A DNA stretch of 64,000 nt from Lachnospiraceae bacterium (GTDB lineage: Bacteria > Bacillota > Clostridia > Lachnospirales > Lachnospiraceae), in assembly GCA_018053995.1 (NCBI GenBank), contig JAGPKJ010000003.1, positions 1 to 64,000 of the forward strand, given 5' to 3'. The position numbers and the translations under genes were made by a program. Under the pieces are notes generated by a model. That model did no database searches and had not been told where the DNA came from. It saw only the letters and a program-made list of their open reading frames with translations. Shown here in pieces: positions 27,238-38,038 of the stretch; the first letter of the stretch is position 1, and each line of letters begins with the position of its first letter.

Positions 27238-28230
27238 TCATTCGTCCCTGACGCCTGCCATGAACTCAGCATATCGTCCGGTTCCGATGGCTACAGCTGT
27301 CATTGGATCGTCTGCTGTCATCGTGTTTATACCAGTCTTTTCTGATATGAGTTCCTCAAGACCTCTTAAGAGACTTCCGCCTCCTGTAAGGACAATGCCT
27401 CTGTCTGCAATATCTGCAGCCAGTTCCGGGGGCGTCCTCTCGAGAACTGAATGGATCTTCTCAAGGATCTGCTCTGTTGCATCGCGTAATGCTTCTTCTG
27501 TCTCTTCTGATGATACTTTAACTGTACGTGGAAGACCTGATACAAGGTTTCTTCCCTTAACATCCATATAGTCAACTTCCGTTCTCGGATATGCCGTTCC
27601 AATCTTGATCTTGATATCCTCGGCTGTTCTATCTCCGATAAGAAGGTTATGCTTTTTTCTCATGTATCTTACGATAGCTTCATCAAAATCATCGCCTGCT
27701 ACCTTGATGGAATCGCTTACTACAGTTCCTCCAAGAGAAATAACCGCTATGTCTGAAGTTCCACCGCCGATATCTACGATCATATTGCCGCAAGGTTTTG
27801 CAATATCAATTCCCGCACCAATCGCTGCTGCGATAGGTTCCTCTATGATATAGACTTCTCGCGCACCTGATACAAGTGTCGCATCCTGAACTGCTTTTTT
27901 TTCAACCTCTGTTGCACCACTCGGTACACAGACTGCTATCCTCGGCTTACGAAATGTCTTTCTTGCAAGGGCTTTCTGAATAAAATACTTCATCATCTTC
28001 TCGGTGACATGATAATCAGAAATAACACCTTCGCGAAGCGGTCTTACTGCTACGATGTTGCCCGGTGTACGTCCAAGCATAAGTCTTGCATCTTCCCCAA
28101 TAGCCTTTATCTTATTCGTATCGCGATCAAATGCGACAACTGAGGGTTCCTTGAGTACTACACCCTTACCTCTTATATAAACAAGGATACTTGCTGTTCC
28201 AAGATCAATGCCAATATCTGTGTACTGCAT
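27238..28230 (-). CDS. mbl: Rod shape-determining protein, MreB/Mbl family
   Basis: Actin-like ATPase that forms membrane-bound filaments directing lateral wall synthesis. The 330-residue protein has the actin-fold phosphate loops GIDLGTASILVYI and VDIGGGTSDIAVISLGG, the EEPIAAAIGAG motif and the adenosine loop LTGGGSLLRGLEELI, at typical length. There are no mreC or mreD genes beside it; the mbl-flhO-flhP order as in Bacillus argues for the Mbl branch, though mreB or mreBH cannot be excluded. AAGGGG stands before the ATG. Confidence 0.92.
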   Translation of the reverse strand: MQYTDIGIDLGTASILVYIRGKGVVLKEPSVVAFDRDTNKIKAIGEDARLMLGRTPGNIVAVRPLREGVISDYHVTEKMMKYFIQKALARKTFRKPRIAVCVPSGATEVEKKAVQDATLVSGAREVYIIEEPIAAAIGAGIDIAKPCGNMIVDIGGGTSDIAVISLGGTVVSDSIKVAGDDFDEAIVRYMRKKHNLLIGDRTAEDIKIKIGTAYPRTEVDYMDVKGRNLVSGLPRTVKVSSEETEEALRDATEQILEKIHSVLERTPPELAADIADRGIVLTGGGSLLRGLEELISEKTGINTMTADDPMTAVAIGTGRYAEFMAGVRDE

Positions 28231-28567
28231 ATTTACTTACCCCTTTCGTCAGGTCATATGTCAACTCGGATCATTATCTCCGTTAGAATTCATGTTATGT
28301 GATATCCAGCCGCATTCTACGGTATCAAAAAACACATCCAAGTAATTATACTCTAAACGCTAGGGTTTTCAAATATGTTTTATCATTTTTCAACAAAAAA
28401 TAAGGATGCCAAAGAAACAGATCCATCCGTTCTGTACGCATCCTTGCAAATATTATATCGGCAGACGTCATATAATTGATAACCCCATCTGCCGATTTAT
28501 TTCTTTTGATACAAGTGCTTAAAGCAATTCGTAGCATCGCACCATAATTATTATTTTCAATACTTTA
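28231..28567. other. Intergenic region between uvrA and mbl
   Basis: The 337 bases contain two hairpins on the minus strand, the second followed by a T-tract (listed as terminator), and an AT-rich stretch of about 170 bases before mbl that should hold the mbl promoter. No gene is credible here. Confidence 0.6.
28396..28499 (-). terminator. Double hairpin with terminator after uvrA
   Basis: On the minus strand a 9-bp stem (ATCGGCAGA/TCTGCCGAT) is followed after about 15 bases by a second hairpin: AAGGATGC/GCATCCTT enclosing an inner ACAGA/TCTGT stem, then ATTTTTTG. The second hairpin with its T-tract is a good intrinsic terminator for uvrBA. The first hairpin is larger than a terminator needs. 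Confidence 0.75.
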
Positions 28568-31474
28568 TCACTTACTTCTCAAAATTTCCTTTAGATACTG
28601 TCCTGTGTATGATCTCTTCTCTTTGGCAACCTGTTCCGGAGTTCCCTTTGCTATAACCGTTCCGCCGCCATCCCCGCCTTCTGGTCCCATATCGATTATA
28701 TAATCTGCCGTCTTGATGACATCAAGATTATGTTCAATTACAAGTACTGAATTACCTGCCTCTGTAAGTCTCTGTAAAATATCTATAAGTTTATGTACAT
28801 CAGCAAAATGAAGGCCTGTCGTAGGTTCATCCAAAATATAGATTGTCTTTCCCGTTCCTCGCTTTGAAAGTTCGGTCGCAAGTTTTATCCTCTGTGCCTC
28901 ACCGCCAGAAAGCTCCGTAGATGGCTGTCCAAGCTTAACATATGAGAGTCCGACATCATAAAGAGTCTGTATCTTTTGTCTTATCGACGGAACATTCTCA
29001 AAGAACGGCAGTGCCTCCTCAACAGTCATATCAAGAACATCATATATATTCTTGCCTTTATATCTCACCTCAAGTGTCTCGCGGTTATATCTCTTCCCGT
29101 GACAAACATCGCACGGAACATAGACATCCGGAAGGAAATGCATCTCGATCTTTACGATTCCATCTCCTGAACACGCTTCACATCTTCCGCCTTTTACATT
29201 GAAACTGAATCTTCCTTTCGTATATCCGCGAGCGCGCGCATCTGCCGTATTCGCGAACAGATCTCTGATCATATCAAATACACCCGTATATGTTGCCGGA
29301 TTAGATCTCGGTGTTCTTCCGATCGGAGACTGATCGATATCTATCACCTTGTCGAGTTGCCCGATACCATCTATCCCCGCACATTTTCCCGAAATCGTAT
29401 GTGCCCTGTTAAGTTTTCTCGCAAGGGTCTTATATAATATCTCATTTACAAGTGAACTCTTTCCTGATCCAGAGACACCTGTAACACATGCAAATATGCC
29501 AAGCGGAATCTTTACATCGATATTTTTCAGGTTATGCTCCTGTGCGCCTCGTACTGTAAGGAATCCGGTTGGCTTTCGTCTCTTTGACGGAACATCTATC
29601 ATCTTCTTACCTGAAAGGTACTGACCCGTTATTGACTCAGGCACTTTCATTATCTCGTCAGCTGTTCCCTGCGCGACTAATTCGCCACCGTGAGATCCCG
29701 CTCCCGGTCCAATGTCAATTATCTGATCCGCAGCTCGCATTGTCTCTTCGTCATGCTCAACAACAATAACTGTATTTCCAAGATCACGCAGATGTTTCAG
29801 CGTGCCCAAAAGCTTACCGTTGTCTCTTTGATGAAGACCTATGCTTGGTTCATCAAGAATATAGCATACACCTACAAGACCTGATCCTATCTGCGTCGCA
29901 AGTCTTATCCTCTGTGCTTCGCCACCTGAAAGTGATGATGTTGCACGGGAAAGTGTAAGGTAATCGAGACCTACATCTATCAGGAAACCTACTCTTGAAC
30001 TGATTTCCTTCAGTATGAGCCGGCCTATCAGCATCTGCTGTTCGCTCAGTTTGAGATTTTCAAGAAATTCGCTAAGTCTCCCAATTGAAAGTGATGTGAC
30101 TTCATATATATTTTTATCACCAACGGTAACAGCAAGTGCTTCTTTCTTCAGTCTCATGCCGCCGCATTCTGAACACGGTGTGATTCTCATGAATGTCTCG
30201 TATTCCTGTTTTGAAGAATCAGAAGCCGTCTCACGATAACGTCTCTCTACATTCTTTACAAGTCCTTCGAACGCAACCGGATAGATACCCGATCCTCGTT
30301 GACCTGTATAGTGGACTTTTACCTCATGCCCGTCAGTTCCGCTTATAAGAATATGCTTTATCTTATCCGGATACTTTTCGAACGGAGTATCCAAACTAAA
30401 CCCATACTCATCAGCTAGTGCAAGAAGGAGCGCATTTGTAAAGCTTCCCGGATTCTGGCATGACTGCCACCCCATAACAGTGATAGCACCTTGATTGATT
30501 GAAAGGCTCTTATCCGGGATCATAAGATCTACATCAAATTCCATCTTATAGCCAAGACCGGCACATACCGGGCATGCGCCAAATGGATTATTAAACGAAA
30601 AGCTTCTTGGTTCTATCTCTCCTATGCTTATTCCGCAATCCGGACATGCAAAATCCTGACTGAATGTTAATGGTTCTCCATCCACGACATCAACTGTGAG
30701 CTGACCCTGTGCAATCTTAAGTACGTTCTCTATCGAATCTGTCAGTCTGCGCTGTATTCCGTCATGGACTATTAGTCTGTCAACCACTATCTCCACTGTA
30801 TGTTTTATATTCTTGTCAAGTTCTATGTCTTCACTTAGCTCATACATATTCCCATCGATACGTACACGCGCGTATCCGGATTTCAGTGCATGATCGAGTA
30901 CCTTCTCATGCCGTCCTTTTCTTCCCTGAACGACAGGCGCAAGAAGCATTATCTTTGTTTCTTCCGGCAGTTTCATTATTCGATCTGTCATCTGGTCTAC
31001 CGTCTGCTTTTGTATGACACGTCCGCAGTTCGGGCAGTGTGCTATTCCTATTCTTGCATACAGCAAACGAAAATAGTCATATATCTCCGTTACAGTACCA
31101 ACTGTAGAACGTGGATTCCTGTTCGTTGATTTCTGATCTATAGAAATTGCCGGCGGCAACCCATCAATCTTATCAACATCCGGTTTATCCATCTGTCCCA
31201 GAAACATACGCGCATATGATGACAGGGATTCCATATATCGCCTCTGCCCTTCAGCATATATCGTATCGAATGCCAGCGATGATTTTCCCGATCCCGAGAG
31301 ACCGGTCATCACAACAAGTTCGTTTCTTGGAATATCGACGCTCAGATTTTTGAGATTATGTTCCTTGGCTCCGCGTATTCTGATATATTCCTGCGGACGC
31401 ATTTTCACATATCCGCTTTCTTCAGACTTCTTTATTTCCTCTGTGCTGTCTTTTTTTGTTATTTTCTCTGCCAT
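28568..31474 (-). CDS. uvrA: Excinuclease ABC subunit A
   Basis: UvrA is the damage-sensing ATPase of nucleotide excision repair, loading UvrB on lesions. The protein (about 968 residues from ATG 31474) has two ABC modules. It shows Walker [13 protein letters not shown] and [13 protein letters not shown], signatures [12 protein letters not shown] and [12 protein letters not shown], and zinc-finger cysteine pairs ([31 protein letters not shown]). An N-terminal extension of about 25 residues rich in Lys, Glu and Ser precedes the conserved start. The start is uncertain: the longest frame begins with TTG at 31525, and ATG at 31483 is another choice; none has a strong ribosome-binding site. It lies directly after uvrB. 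Confidence 0.96.
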   Translation of the reverse strand: MAEKITKKDSTEEIKKSEESGYVKMRPQEYIRIRGAKEHNLKNLSVDIPRNELVVMTGLSGSGKSSLAFDTIYAEGQRRYMESLSSYARMFLGQMDKPDVDKIDGLPPAISIDQKSTNRNPRSTVGTVTEIYDYFRLLYARIGIAHCPNCGRVIQKQTVDQMTDRIMKLPEETKIMLLAPVVQGRKGRHEKVLDHALKSGYARVRIDGNMYELSEDIELDKNIKHTVEIVVDRLIVHDGIQRRLTDSIENVLKIAQGQLTVDVVDGEPLTFSQDFACPDCGISIGEIEPRSFSFNNPFGACPVCAGLGYKMEFDVDLMIPDKSLSINQGAITVMGWQSCQNPGSFTNALLLALADEYGFSLDTPFEKYPDKIKHILISGTDGHEVKVHYTGQRGSGIYPVAFEGLVKNVERRYRETASDSSKQEYETFMRITPCSECGGMRLKKEALAVTVGDKNIYEVTSLSIGRLSEFLENLKLSEQQMLIGRLILKEISSRVGFLIDVGLDYLTLSRATSSLSGGEAQRIRLATQIGSGLVGVCYILDEPSIGLHQRDNGKLLGTLKHLRDLGNTVIVVEHDEETMRAADQIIDIGPGAGSHGGELVAQGTADEIMKVPESITGQYLSGKKMIDVPSKRRKPTGFLTVRGAQEHNLKNIDVKIPLGIFACVTGVSGSGKSSLVNEILYKTLARKLNRAHTISGKCAGIDGIGQLDKVIDIDQSPIGRTPRSNPATYTGVFDMIRDLFANTADARARGYTKGRFSFNVKGGRCEACSGDGIVKIEMHFLPDVYVPCDVCHGKRYNRETLEVRYKGKNIYDVLDMTVEEALPFFENVPSIRQKIQTLYDVGLSYVKLGQPSTELSGGEAQRIKLATELSKRGTGKTIYILDEPTTGLHFADVHKLIDILQRLTEAGNSVLVIEHNLDVIKTADYIIDMGPEGGDGGGTVIAKGTPEQVAKEKRSYTGQYLKEILRSK

Positions 31475-31554
31475 CTCTATCATCTCTCTTAATACTTTAT
31501 ATTTCTCTGTGGCGCCGGTCACCAATATATACCATTACCTTATGAGTCCTGATT

Positions 31555-33531
31555 TTATTTCAACCGTTTCCTGACATCGAGCATCTGATCGCGCAGTTCT
31601 GCGGCGGATTCAAAGTCGAGATCAACTGCCGCTTTTCTCATCTTCTTCTCAAGATCATCTGCAAGCTTTTTGAGTTCCTTATCACTCATAGATTCCGGAT
31701 CTTTATCTAGCAGGTCATTCTTTTGAGTTACTTCCTTAGATATCGCGATAAGATCTCGAACCGCTTTCTTGATCGTCTGCGGTGTTATCCCATGTTCATC
31801 GTTATATTTCTGTTGGATCTTTCTTCTTCGGTCTGTTTCTGATATCGCATTTTTCATCGAATCTGTCATGTTATCCGCATACATGATCACATGACCTTCT
31901 GAATTTCGCGAAGCTCTTCCTATCGTCTGAATAAGTGATGTCTCAGAACGCAGGAAACCTTCCTTGTCGGCATCAAGTATAACCACAAGCGATATCTCGG
32001 GTATATCCAGACCTTCTCTAAGCAGATTGATCCCGACCAGCACATCAAATACGTCGAGACGCATGTCCCTGATTATCTTTGCGCGTTCTAGCGTATCAAT
32101 ATCCGAATGAAGATATCTTACTCTTACACCTACATCCCTCAGATAGTCTGTAAGATCCTCTGCCATCTTCTTTGTCAATGTCGTAACAAGGATCTTATTA
32201 TGCTTCGATGTTTCTTTTTTGATCTCTGATAGCAGATCATCTATCTGCCCCTCTACCGGTCTTACATCAACCTCCGGGTCAAGAAGTCCTGTAGGTCTTA
32301 TGACCTGCTCCGCGCGCAGAAGTTCATGCTCACTTTCATATTTCGACGGTGTCGCTGATACGAACATCATCTGATCAATATGTCTTTCGAACTCTTCAAA
32401 GGCGAGCGGTCTGTTATCAAGTGCGGACGGAAGCCTGAAACCATAATCAACGAGTGTCTTTTTTCTGGATCTGTCTCCGTGATACATCGCCCCAATCTGT
32501 GGAATCGACATATGTGATTCATCTACTATTATCAGAAAATCATCCGGAAAGAAATCAAGCAGCGTGAATGGTGGAGTCCCCGGCTTTAATCCATTCAGAT
32601 GCCTGGAGTAATTCTCTATTCCTGAGCAGAATCCCGTCTCACGTAACATCTCGATATCAAAGCTTGTACGTTCCTGTATACGCTGTGCTTCAAGCAGCTT
32701 GTCACAGCTCTTAAAATACCTCACGCGTTCTGTCATCTCATTCTTTATGTTATCGCATGCTGCAGCTATCTTATCCGGAGAAACGACGTAATGTGATGCC
32801 GGAAATATCGACACATGTTCAAGTGCCGAATGAACCTTTCCCGTAACATGATCGACCTCTGATATCCTGTCGATCTCATCTCCGAAGAATTCGACCCTGA
32901 TAAGGAAATCTCCGCCCTCTGCCGGATATATCTCGAGCACGTCGCCATGTACCCTGAAGCATCCGCGATCAAGTTCAAGTTCATTCCTGTCATACTGCAT
33001 ATCGATGAGTGATCTTATAATTTCATCGCGGTCTTTCTTCATACCGGGTCTTAGTGATACCGTCATACCCGCATACTCGTCAGGACTTCCCAGTCCATAT
33101 ATGCATGAGACACTTGACACTACCACTACATCTCGTCTTTCGGTGAGTGATGCTGTCGCAGACAGTCTCAGCTTGTCTATCTCATCATTGATCGCAGAAT
33201 CCTTGGCAATATATGTATCCGAAGATGGTACATATGCTTCTGGCTGATAATAGTCGTAGTATGAAACAAAATATTCGACTGCGTTCTCTGGAAAGAACTG
33301 CTTAAATTCGCCATATAATTGTCCTGCAAGCGTCTTATTATGTGAAATGACAAGTGTTGGCTTATTAAGTGCCTGGATCACATTTGCCATTGTAAAAGTC
33401 TTCCCCGAACCTGTTACACCTTTAAGGGTCTCAAATTGATTTCCCTTACGAAAGCCATCAACTATCTTTTTGATTGCCTCCGGCTGATCGCCTGTCGGTT
33501 CATACGGCGCAGTAAGTTTAAAATGATCCAT
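31555..33531 (-). CDS. uvrB: Excinuclease ABC subunit B
   Basis: UvrB verifies DNA damage and recruits UvrC for incision. The roughly 658-residue protein has Walker [16 protein letters not shown], the beta-hairpin region [18 protein letters not shown], helicase motifs including [10 protein letters not shown] and [12 protein letters not shown], and a C-terminal UVR motif ([25 protein letters not shown]) that contacts UvrA or UvrC. Start at 33531 is favoured by AAAGG seven bases upstream. It is followed by uvrA after 80 bases. Confidence 0.97.
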   Translation of the reverse strand: MDHFKLTAPYEPTGDQPEAIKKIVDGFRKGNQFETLKGVTGSGKTFTMANVIQALNKPTLVISHNKTLAGQLYGEFKQFFPENAVEYFVSYYDYYQPEAYVPSSDTYIAKDSAINDEIDKLRLSATASLTERRDVVVVSSVSCIYGLGSPDEYAGMTVSLRPGMKKDRDEIIRSLIDMQYDRNELELDRGCFRVHGDVLEIYPAEGGDFLIRVEFFGDEIDRISEVDHVTGKVHSALEHVSIFPASHYVVSPDKIAAACDNIKNEMTERVRYFKSCDKLLEAQRIQERTSFDIEMLRETGFCSGIENYSRHLNGLKPGTPPFTLLDFFPDDFLIIVDESHMSIPQIGAMYHGDRSRKKTLVDYGFRLPSALDNRPLAFEEFERHIDQMMFVSATPSKYESEHELLRAEQVIRPTGLLDPEVDVRPVEGQIDDLLSEIKKETSKHNKILVTTLTKKMAEDLTDYLRDVGVRVRYLHSDIDTLERAKIIRDMRLDVFDVLVGINLLREGLDIPEISLVVILDADKEGFLRSETSLIQTIGRASRNSEGHVIMYADNMTDSMKNAISETDRRRKIQQKYNDEHGITPQTIKKAVRDLIAISKEVTQKNDLLDKDPESMSDKELKKLADDLEKKMRKAAVDLDFESAAELRDQMLDVRKRLK

Positions 33532-33551
33532 TATCATGCCTTTCCGGAAAA

Positions 33552-33601
33552 TAAAAGAGCTGTGATGCCGATCCGCTACGCGGTCATTATATCACAGCTC
33601 T
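33552..33601 (-). terminator. Rho-independent terminator after ctpA
   Basis: On the minus strand an 11-bp stem (AGAGCTGTGAT/ATCACAGCTCT) with a GC-rich loop is followed by TTTTATTTTCC. It lies 28 bases after the ctpA stop and ends the ftsE-ftsX-M23-ctpA direction of transcription before uvrB. Confidence 0.85.
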
Positions 33602-33628
33602 ATATATCATGCAAACATTTGTTCTGTT

Positions 33629-35056
33629 TTATTTCATCTTGCTCTTTACGATCTCTACTGCCTTGTCAAGCTGATTGTCTGACTTGTCCTTGTAGTATGC
33701 GTCCGAATCAAACTCACACTTTACATCCGGAGTGATTCCGGTTCCCTGAATATTTACTCCGCTTGGCGTGTAATACGCGCTGATCGTCAATTTAACGGCC
33801 GTTCCATCCGACAGGTCTATCACATTTTGCACGATTCCCTTGCCATACGTCTGAGTTCCGACTATCGTTCCGATCTTGTCATCCTTTATAGCTCCTGTAA
33901 GTATCTCCGATGAGCTGGCTGTATATCCATTTACAAGAACAACAAGCGGAATCTTTATCTCATTTTCGCCATCACATGTATACACATTCTTTTTATTTGC
34001 TTTATCTATCGTATATACGACTGTTCCTTTTGGAAGGAATTCACGTCCGATATTGACCGCCACGTCAACATTGCCTCCCGGATTACTCCTGAGATCAAGT
34101 ATCAGTCCTTTGGCTCCCTGACCTTTGATCGTCGCATACGCTTCTGTAAACTGGTCAAGTGTGACAGTATCAAATTCTGTTATCTGAATATATCCGATGT
34201 TATCATCGAGCATCTTCCCTTTAACGGTGGGTGTATCGATCTTTGCCCGCTTTACTGTCTTTTCGATGTAATCTGATGAACCATCGCGATACAATTTGAG
34301 TTTTACTGAAGTTCCTTCCGGACCTTTTACAAGACTGACAACATCTTCCAGTTCCAACCCCTGAACATCTTTGTCATCTATCGAAATGATGATATCGCCT
34401 TCATGAAGGTCTGCCTCTTCTGCCGGTGTTCCTTCAATAGTGCCGCTGATCATCGGACTTCCAGTGTTCTCATCCATGGAAAGATATGCTCCGATTCCAT
34501 AATAGATACCCTGAGTATCTTCTTCAAATTCCTTTATGTCATCCTTCGAATAATATACAGAATACGGATCTCCGAGGGATTCCATAAGTCCATAACAAAG
34601 ACCATCCTCCATCTTCTCTTCAGATGCCGTCTTATCTTTATCGTATTGGTAATAATATGTATTTATTATATTCTCGAGAGTTTTTATCTTTTCTTCAGAA
34701 CGGCTGTTAATGACTGAAGATACCTGTCCATTAGCTGCCGCGATTCTCTTCCCTGCAGTTACACATCCTGCTATAGCAGCTGCAAGTATAAGACCACATA
34801 CCATGCCTATCACAAATCCGGGGCGATGCTTTTTAGGCTCACCATTCATATGTGCCGCATCATTGCTTCCTTTTACAGGTTCTGCCGGAATTCCTTCCGG
34901 CTGATATCCGTTAAATCTGTCGTCTTCTGTATCAGTATTTGCCGGCTCTATATTTTCTGAATTCATATTTTCTGGATTCATATTTTCTGAATTCATATTT
35001 TCTGAATTTGTATTTTCTGATTCCTGATCCAAGTTGTATACCTCTTTCCGAAACAC
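33629..35056 (-). CDS. ctpA: S41 family C-terminal processing peptidase
   Basis: A membrane-anchored tail-specific protease. The 475-residue protein has an Asn/Glu/Met-rich repetitive N-terminus (residues about 10-40), one membrane helix (about 79-105, PGFVIGMVCGLILAAAIAGC) and a PDZ domain (about 170-255). The S41 protease domain has the nucleophile region NGYTASSSEILTGAIKD and the catalytic lysine in GTQTYGKGIVQ. The longest frame starts with GTG at 35056; a TTG at 35032 has a better ribosome-binding site (AAAGAGG, 8 bases), so either is possible. It lies downstream of ftsEX and an M23 peptidase, a wall-remodelling context like Bacillus CtpB. Confidence 0.93.
   Translation of the reverse strand: MFRKEVYNLDQESENTNSENMNSENMNPENMNSENIEPANTDTEDDRFNGYQPEGIPAEPVKGSNDAAHMNGEPKKHRPGFVIGMVCGLILAAAIAGCVTAGKRIAAANGQVSSVINSRSEEKIKTLENIINTYYYQYDKDKTASEEKMEDGLCYGLMESLGDPYSVYYSKDDIKEFEEDTQGIYYGIGAYLSMDENTGSPMISGTIEGTPAEEADLHEGDIIISIDDKDVQGLELEDVVSLVKGPEGTSVKLKLYRDGSSDYIEKTVKRAKIDTPTVKGKMLDDNIGYIQITEFDTVTLDQFTEAYATIKGQGAKGLILDLRSNPGGNVDVAVNIGREFLPKGTVVYTIDKANKKNVYTCDGENEIKIPLVVLVNGYTASSSEILTGAIKDDKIGTIVGTQTYGKGIVQNVIDLSDGTAVKLTISAYYTPSGVNIQGTGITPDVKCEFDSDAYYKDKSDNQLDKAVEIVKSKMK
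34951..35025. repeat. 15-bp repeats within the 5' end of ctpA
   Basis: Five head-to-tail copies of a 15-bp unit (TATTTTCTGAATTCA and variants) encode the (S/P)ENMN repeats at the ctpA N-terminus. Three units are identical or nearly so. The length is a multiple of three, so copy-number change alters spacer length without a frameshift. Confidence 0.9.
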
Positions 35057-35082
35057 CTATGTTCCTTGATTTTAATCATATC

Positions 35083-35134
35083 ATGATGTTGGTGTCAAAA
35101 GCAGCAATTGTGCTATGATGCTGCGAATTGCATC
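35083..35134 (+). repeat. Dispersed palindrome family element
   Basis: ATGATGTTGGTGTCAAAAGC continues into GCAATTG...GAATTGC, a short inverted repeat. Bases 35094-35120 match the minus strand of 42147-42173 at 26 of 27 positions. It fills the gap between the M23 peptidase gene and ctpA. Confidence 0.8.
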
Positions 35135-36347
35135 ACTTAAGATAATTCCACGGGCTTGTATATGATCCGTTCAGTCTTACACTGAAATGAAGATGGCACC
35201 CGGTCGAGCGTCCCGTGCTTCCTACTGCCGCAATCTTCTGACCTTTTGTGACTGACTGACCTGTTGACACATACAGTGCAGATGCATGCATATATATCGT
35301 ATATAATCCGCTTCCATGATCGATCATTATATAATTGCCCATAGTAGGGCTATATCCTGCGCCGACAACATCTCCGTCGTATGCGGCAAGTATCGGAGAT
35401 CCGCCCGGAGCTGCCATATCCACTCCATTATGGAACTGCTTGATTCCAAGGATAGGATGTATTCTCTCTCCATAATCATCTGATATCCTTGTATATGACG
35501 GGCACGGCCAAGTAAACATTCCACCGTTATACTGCCTTGCATTATCCTGCGCAAGCTTTGCTTTCTCTTCCGCGACAGCTTTCTCCATTGCCTGTATCTC
35601 AGAATTTTCAGCTGCAATCGATGCCTCATATTCCTTGATCGCTGCTTCCTTATCTGTGATATCTGCTGTCATATCCCCGACCTGTGCCTGTTTCTCATTC
35701 ATCAGGTCATTCATATTTGCCTGCTCTGTCTCAGCAGCTTTCTTGGCTTCGTCGATTACGTTCTTTTCTTCTTTAAGCTCATCGCGGCATTTTTCAACAT
35801 ATGTCGTCTGCTCAGCGTATTCTTGTAATTTATTTCTATCATATGCTGAAAGCTTTTCAATATAATCCGCCTTATTCAGCACATCACCAAAGCTGGCTGA
35901 AGATGTCAGCACATCCAAATAAGTACTATTTCCCTTTTCATACATGAAGCGTATACGTTTCTTCATGTCTTCGTACTGTTTTTTCTGTACTGCCTCAGCT
36001 TCTTTAAGATCTGTCTCAGACTGTTCTATCGCTTTTTCTTTTTCGGAAATAAGATCATTATATTTACTGATCTTATCCTGCATCTCATCCAGATTTGAAT
36101 CGAGTTTTGTGATATAAGCATTAAGGTCATCGCGGGATGACTCAAGCTGCTTCTTAAGTGCCTTAACATCAGTCAGACCAGACTGCAGAGATTTCACCTG
36201 ATTCTTTGCATCACTTATCTGTGATTCCTTTTGTTTTATCGAATCATTTGTCAGCTCAGCACTTACTCCGAGAGGTACAGATGCCGACATGATCACGGAA
36301 CAAAGAACTATGCACAATAATTGTTTCCGTTTTCTGCCGAATCTCAT
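35133..36347 (-). CDS. M23 peptidase with coiled coil, murein hydrolase activator type
   Basis: The 404-residue secreted protein has a signal peptide (residues 1-30, cleaved near GVSA-E) and a long coiled coil (about residues 32-265, repeated Glu/Lys/Gln heptads). The C-terminal M23/LytM domain (about 290-404) has the zinc-site motifs FHNGVDMAAPGG, YMHAS and CHLHFSV intact, so it should be an active endopeptidase. It starts seven bases after the ftsX stop; in Firmicutes FtsEX activates such coiled-coil hydrolases (PcsB or CwlO type), and the gene order fits that partnership. Confidence 0.92.
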   Translation of the reverse strand: MRFGRKRKQLLCIVLCSVIMSASVPLGVSAELTNDSIKQKESQISDAKNQVKSLQSGLTDVKALKKQLESSRDDLNAYITKLDSNLDEMQDKISKYNDLISEKEKAIEQSETDLKEAEAVQKKQYEDMKKRIRFMYEKGNSTYLDVLTSSASFGDVLNKADYIEKLSAYDRNKLQEYAEQTTYVEKCRDELKEEKNVIDEAKKAAETEQANMNDLMNEKQAQVGDMTADITDKEAAIKEYEASIAAENSEIQAMEKAVAEEKAKLAQDNARQYNGGMFTWPCPSYTRISDDYGERIHPILGIKQFHNGVDMAAPGGSPILAAYDGDVVGAGYSPTMGNYIMIDHGSGLYTIYMHASALYVSTGQSVTKGQKIAAVGSTGRSTGCHLHFSVRLNGSYTSPWNYLK

Positions 36348-36353
36348 TGATCA

Positions 36354-37250
36354 CTAAACCCTCAAATGCTTATGGACTGTTACAAAACTTCCGATAAAAC
36401 CTATTCCGATACCTGTAAGAAGTGATACGGGTACCAAAATATCCATTACCTGACTGATACTCAGGAACTGCAGAAGTTTTGACAAAGTCGCAAACCTATC
36501 TGTCATATACCTGATCGCAAGTCCGTATAGATAATAGATCTCGACAAGCGGGATCGCTGCACCTATAAGACCGATAAGCATACCTTCTACAACAAACGGT
36601 GATCTCACAAAAAAGTCTGTGGCACCGATATATTTCATTATATTGATCTCTTCAGATCTGACTGAGATTCCGACATTTACCGTATTGCTTATAAGGAAAA
36701 TCGAAACCGCCAGCAGTATCACTATGATTCCTATTGAAACATATGCCACAAGTGCATTGACACCTGTAAGCGTAGTTGCTGTCATTTCCGACTGATTAAC
36801 CTGACGCACGCCTTGTATCGATTCAAGATATGTTACAAGTTTGCCCTGTTGTGACACATCCTTCATGTATATCTGAAGACTTGAATCTCCTTCTAGCGGA
36901 TTCTCAGTAAAACCATCCTGATACTCTCCGAGATATTCGCTCTTAAAGCCTTCCCATGCTTCTTCATCAGATACAAAGACGACCTTATCAACTTCCGGTT
37001 CACTTGTGATCTTGTTCCCGATGTCCTTGATCTGATCATCAGTAACGCCTTCATTAAAGAAAACTGTAACGGATACTCCCTTTTCGGCAGTCTTTATCAT
37101 GTACTGGAAATTCGCGATCAGTGAATAAAATATACCGAAAAGAAACAGGCATGATGCTATCGTAGCTATGGAAGCCAATGTAAACGATTTATTTCTGAAT
37201 GCATTTTTGAATCCTTGACGGATTGTGTAAAAGAATGAACTAATCCTCAT
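36354..37250 (-). CDS. ftsX: Cell division ABC transporter permease FtsX
   Basis: FtsX is the membrane half of FtsEX, which transmits ATP hydrolysis to peptidoglycan hydrolases outside the cell. The 298-residue protein has the first membrane helix at about residues 24-46, a large extracellular loop (about 50-165, with VSVTVFFNEGVTDDQI), and three further helices in a C-terminal FtsX domain (NTVNVGISVRSEEINIMKYIGATDFFVR). Its ATG overlaps the end of ftsE by 11 bases. Confidence 0.95.
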   Translation of the reverse strand: MRISSFFYTIRQGFKNAFRNKSFTLASIATIASCLFLFGIFYSLIANFQYMIKTAEKGVSVTVFFNEGVTDDQIKDIGNKITSEPEVDKVVFVSDEEAWEGFKSEYLGEYQDGFTENPLEGDSSLQIYMKDVSQQGKLVTYLESIQGVRQVNQSEMTATTLTGVNALVAYVSIGIIVILLAVSIFLISNTVNVGISVRSEEINIMKYIGATDFFVRSPFVVEGMLIGLIGAAIPLVEIYYLYGLAIRYMTDRFATLSKLLQFLSISQVMDILVPVSLLTGIGIGFIGSFVTVHKHLRV

Positions 37251-37998
37251 CTATGTACTCTCCGTTCTCCTCATCGTACAGTATCACGCCTTTCTTAAGG
37301 GTGACAACTCGTTTCTGCATCGCATTTACGATATCCTTGTTATGCGTTACAACTATTACTGTCGTGCCTTGCTCGTTTATCTTCTCAAGCAATTTCATTA
37401 TCTCCCAGGAATACCTTGGGTCAAGATTGCCCGTCGGTTCATCTGCCAATAATATGTCCGGTTTATTGATGATCGCTCTCGCCAGAGCTACACGCTGCTG
37501 TTCGCCCCCGGACAGCTCTTTGGGATTCTGCTTATATTTTCCTGCAAGTCCAACTGTTGCAAGAACGCTTGGAACATTTCTCCGTATCTCTTTGCGAGGT
37601 GTCTGCACGATATACTGAGCAAATGCAACATTCTCATAAACGTTTCGGTCTTCAAGAAGTCGGAAATCCTGAAACACTATACCGATATTCCTTCTAAACT
37701 TCGGTATCATCCTGTGTTTTATCCTGTTAAGATCATACCCCATCACAGTGACTTCTCCCTCGGTCGGCACAAGTTCGCGCATAAGGAGCTTTATCAGCGT
37801 CGATTTTCCTGATCCGCTGTCTCCGACGACAAATACGAATTCGCCCTTGTTGATATGAAGAGACACGTTACTGAGAGCAGTCTGAACCGATCCGCTTGAC
37901 TGATATGACTTGCTCACGTTCTTAAGCGTGATTATCTCGTCACCATTCTGAATCGATTTTCCACGACGATGTTTTCTTTTAACTGAATCTGATGGCAT
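37240..37998 (-). CDS. ftsE: Cell division ATP-binding protein FtsE
   Basis: ATPase of the FtsEX complex. The 252-residue protein has Walker A VVGDSGSGKSTLIKLL, signature LSGGEQQRVALARAI, Walker B DILLADEPTGNLD and the switch histidine in VVTHNKDIV. An extra basic N-terminus of about 20 residues (KRKHRRGK) precedes the usual start of the fold. AGGAG lies eight bases before the ATG. It is the first gene of the ftsE-ftsX-M23-ctpA group and follows the PucR-type regulator gene by 40 bases. Confidence 0.95.
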   Translation of the reverse strand: MPSDSVKRKHRRGKSIQNGDEIITLKNVSKSYQSSGSVQTALSNVSLHINKGEFVFVVGDSGSGKSTLIKLLMRELVPTEGEVTVMGYDLNRIKHRMIPKFRRNIGIVFQDFRLLEDRNVYENVAFAQYIVQTPRKEIRRNVPSVLATVGLAGKYKQNPKELSGGEQQRVALARAIINKPDILLADEPTGNLDPRYSWEIMKLLEKINEQGTTVIVVTHNKDIVNAMQKRVVTLKKGVILYDEENGEYIDED

Positions 37999-38038
37999 TT
38001 ACACACTCCTGTAATAATATTTACTGTCTGTTGCATTA

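Noticed and set aside
28346..28537. 63-codon open frame between uvrA and mbl
   Set aside because: It runs through two strong hairpins including a terminator and lacks a ribosome-binding site.
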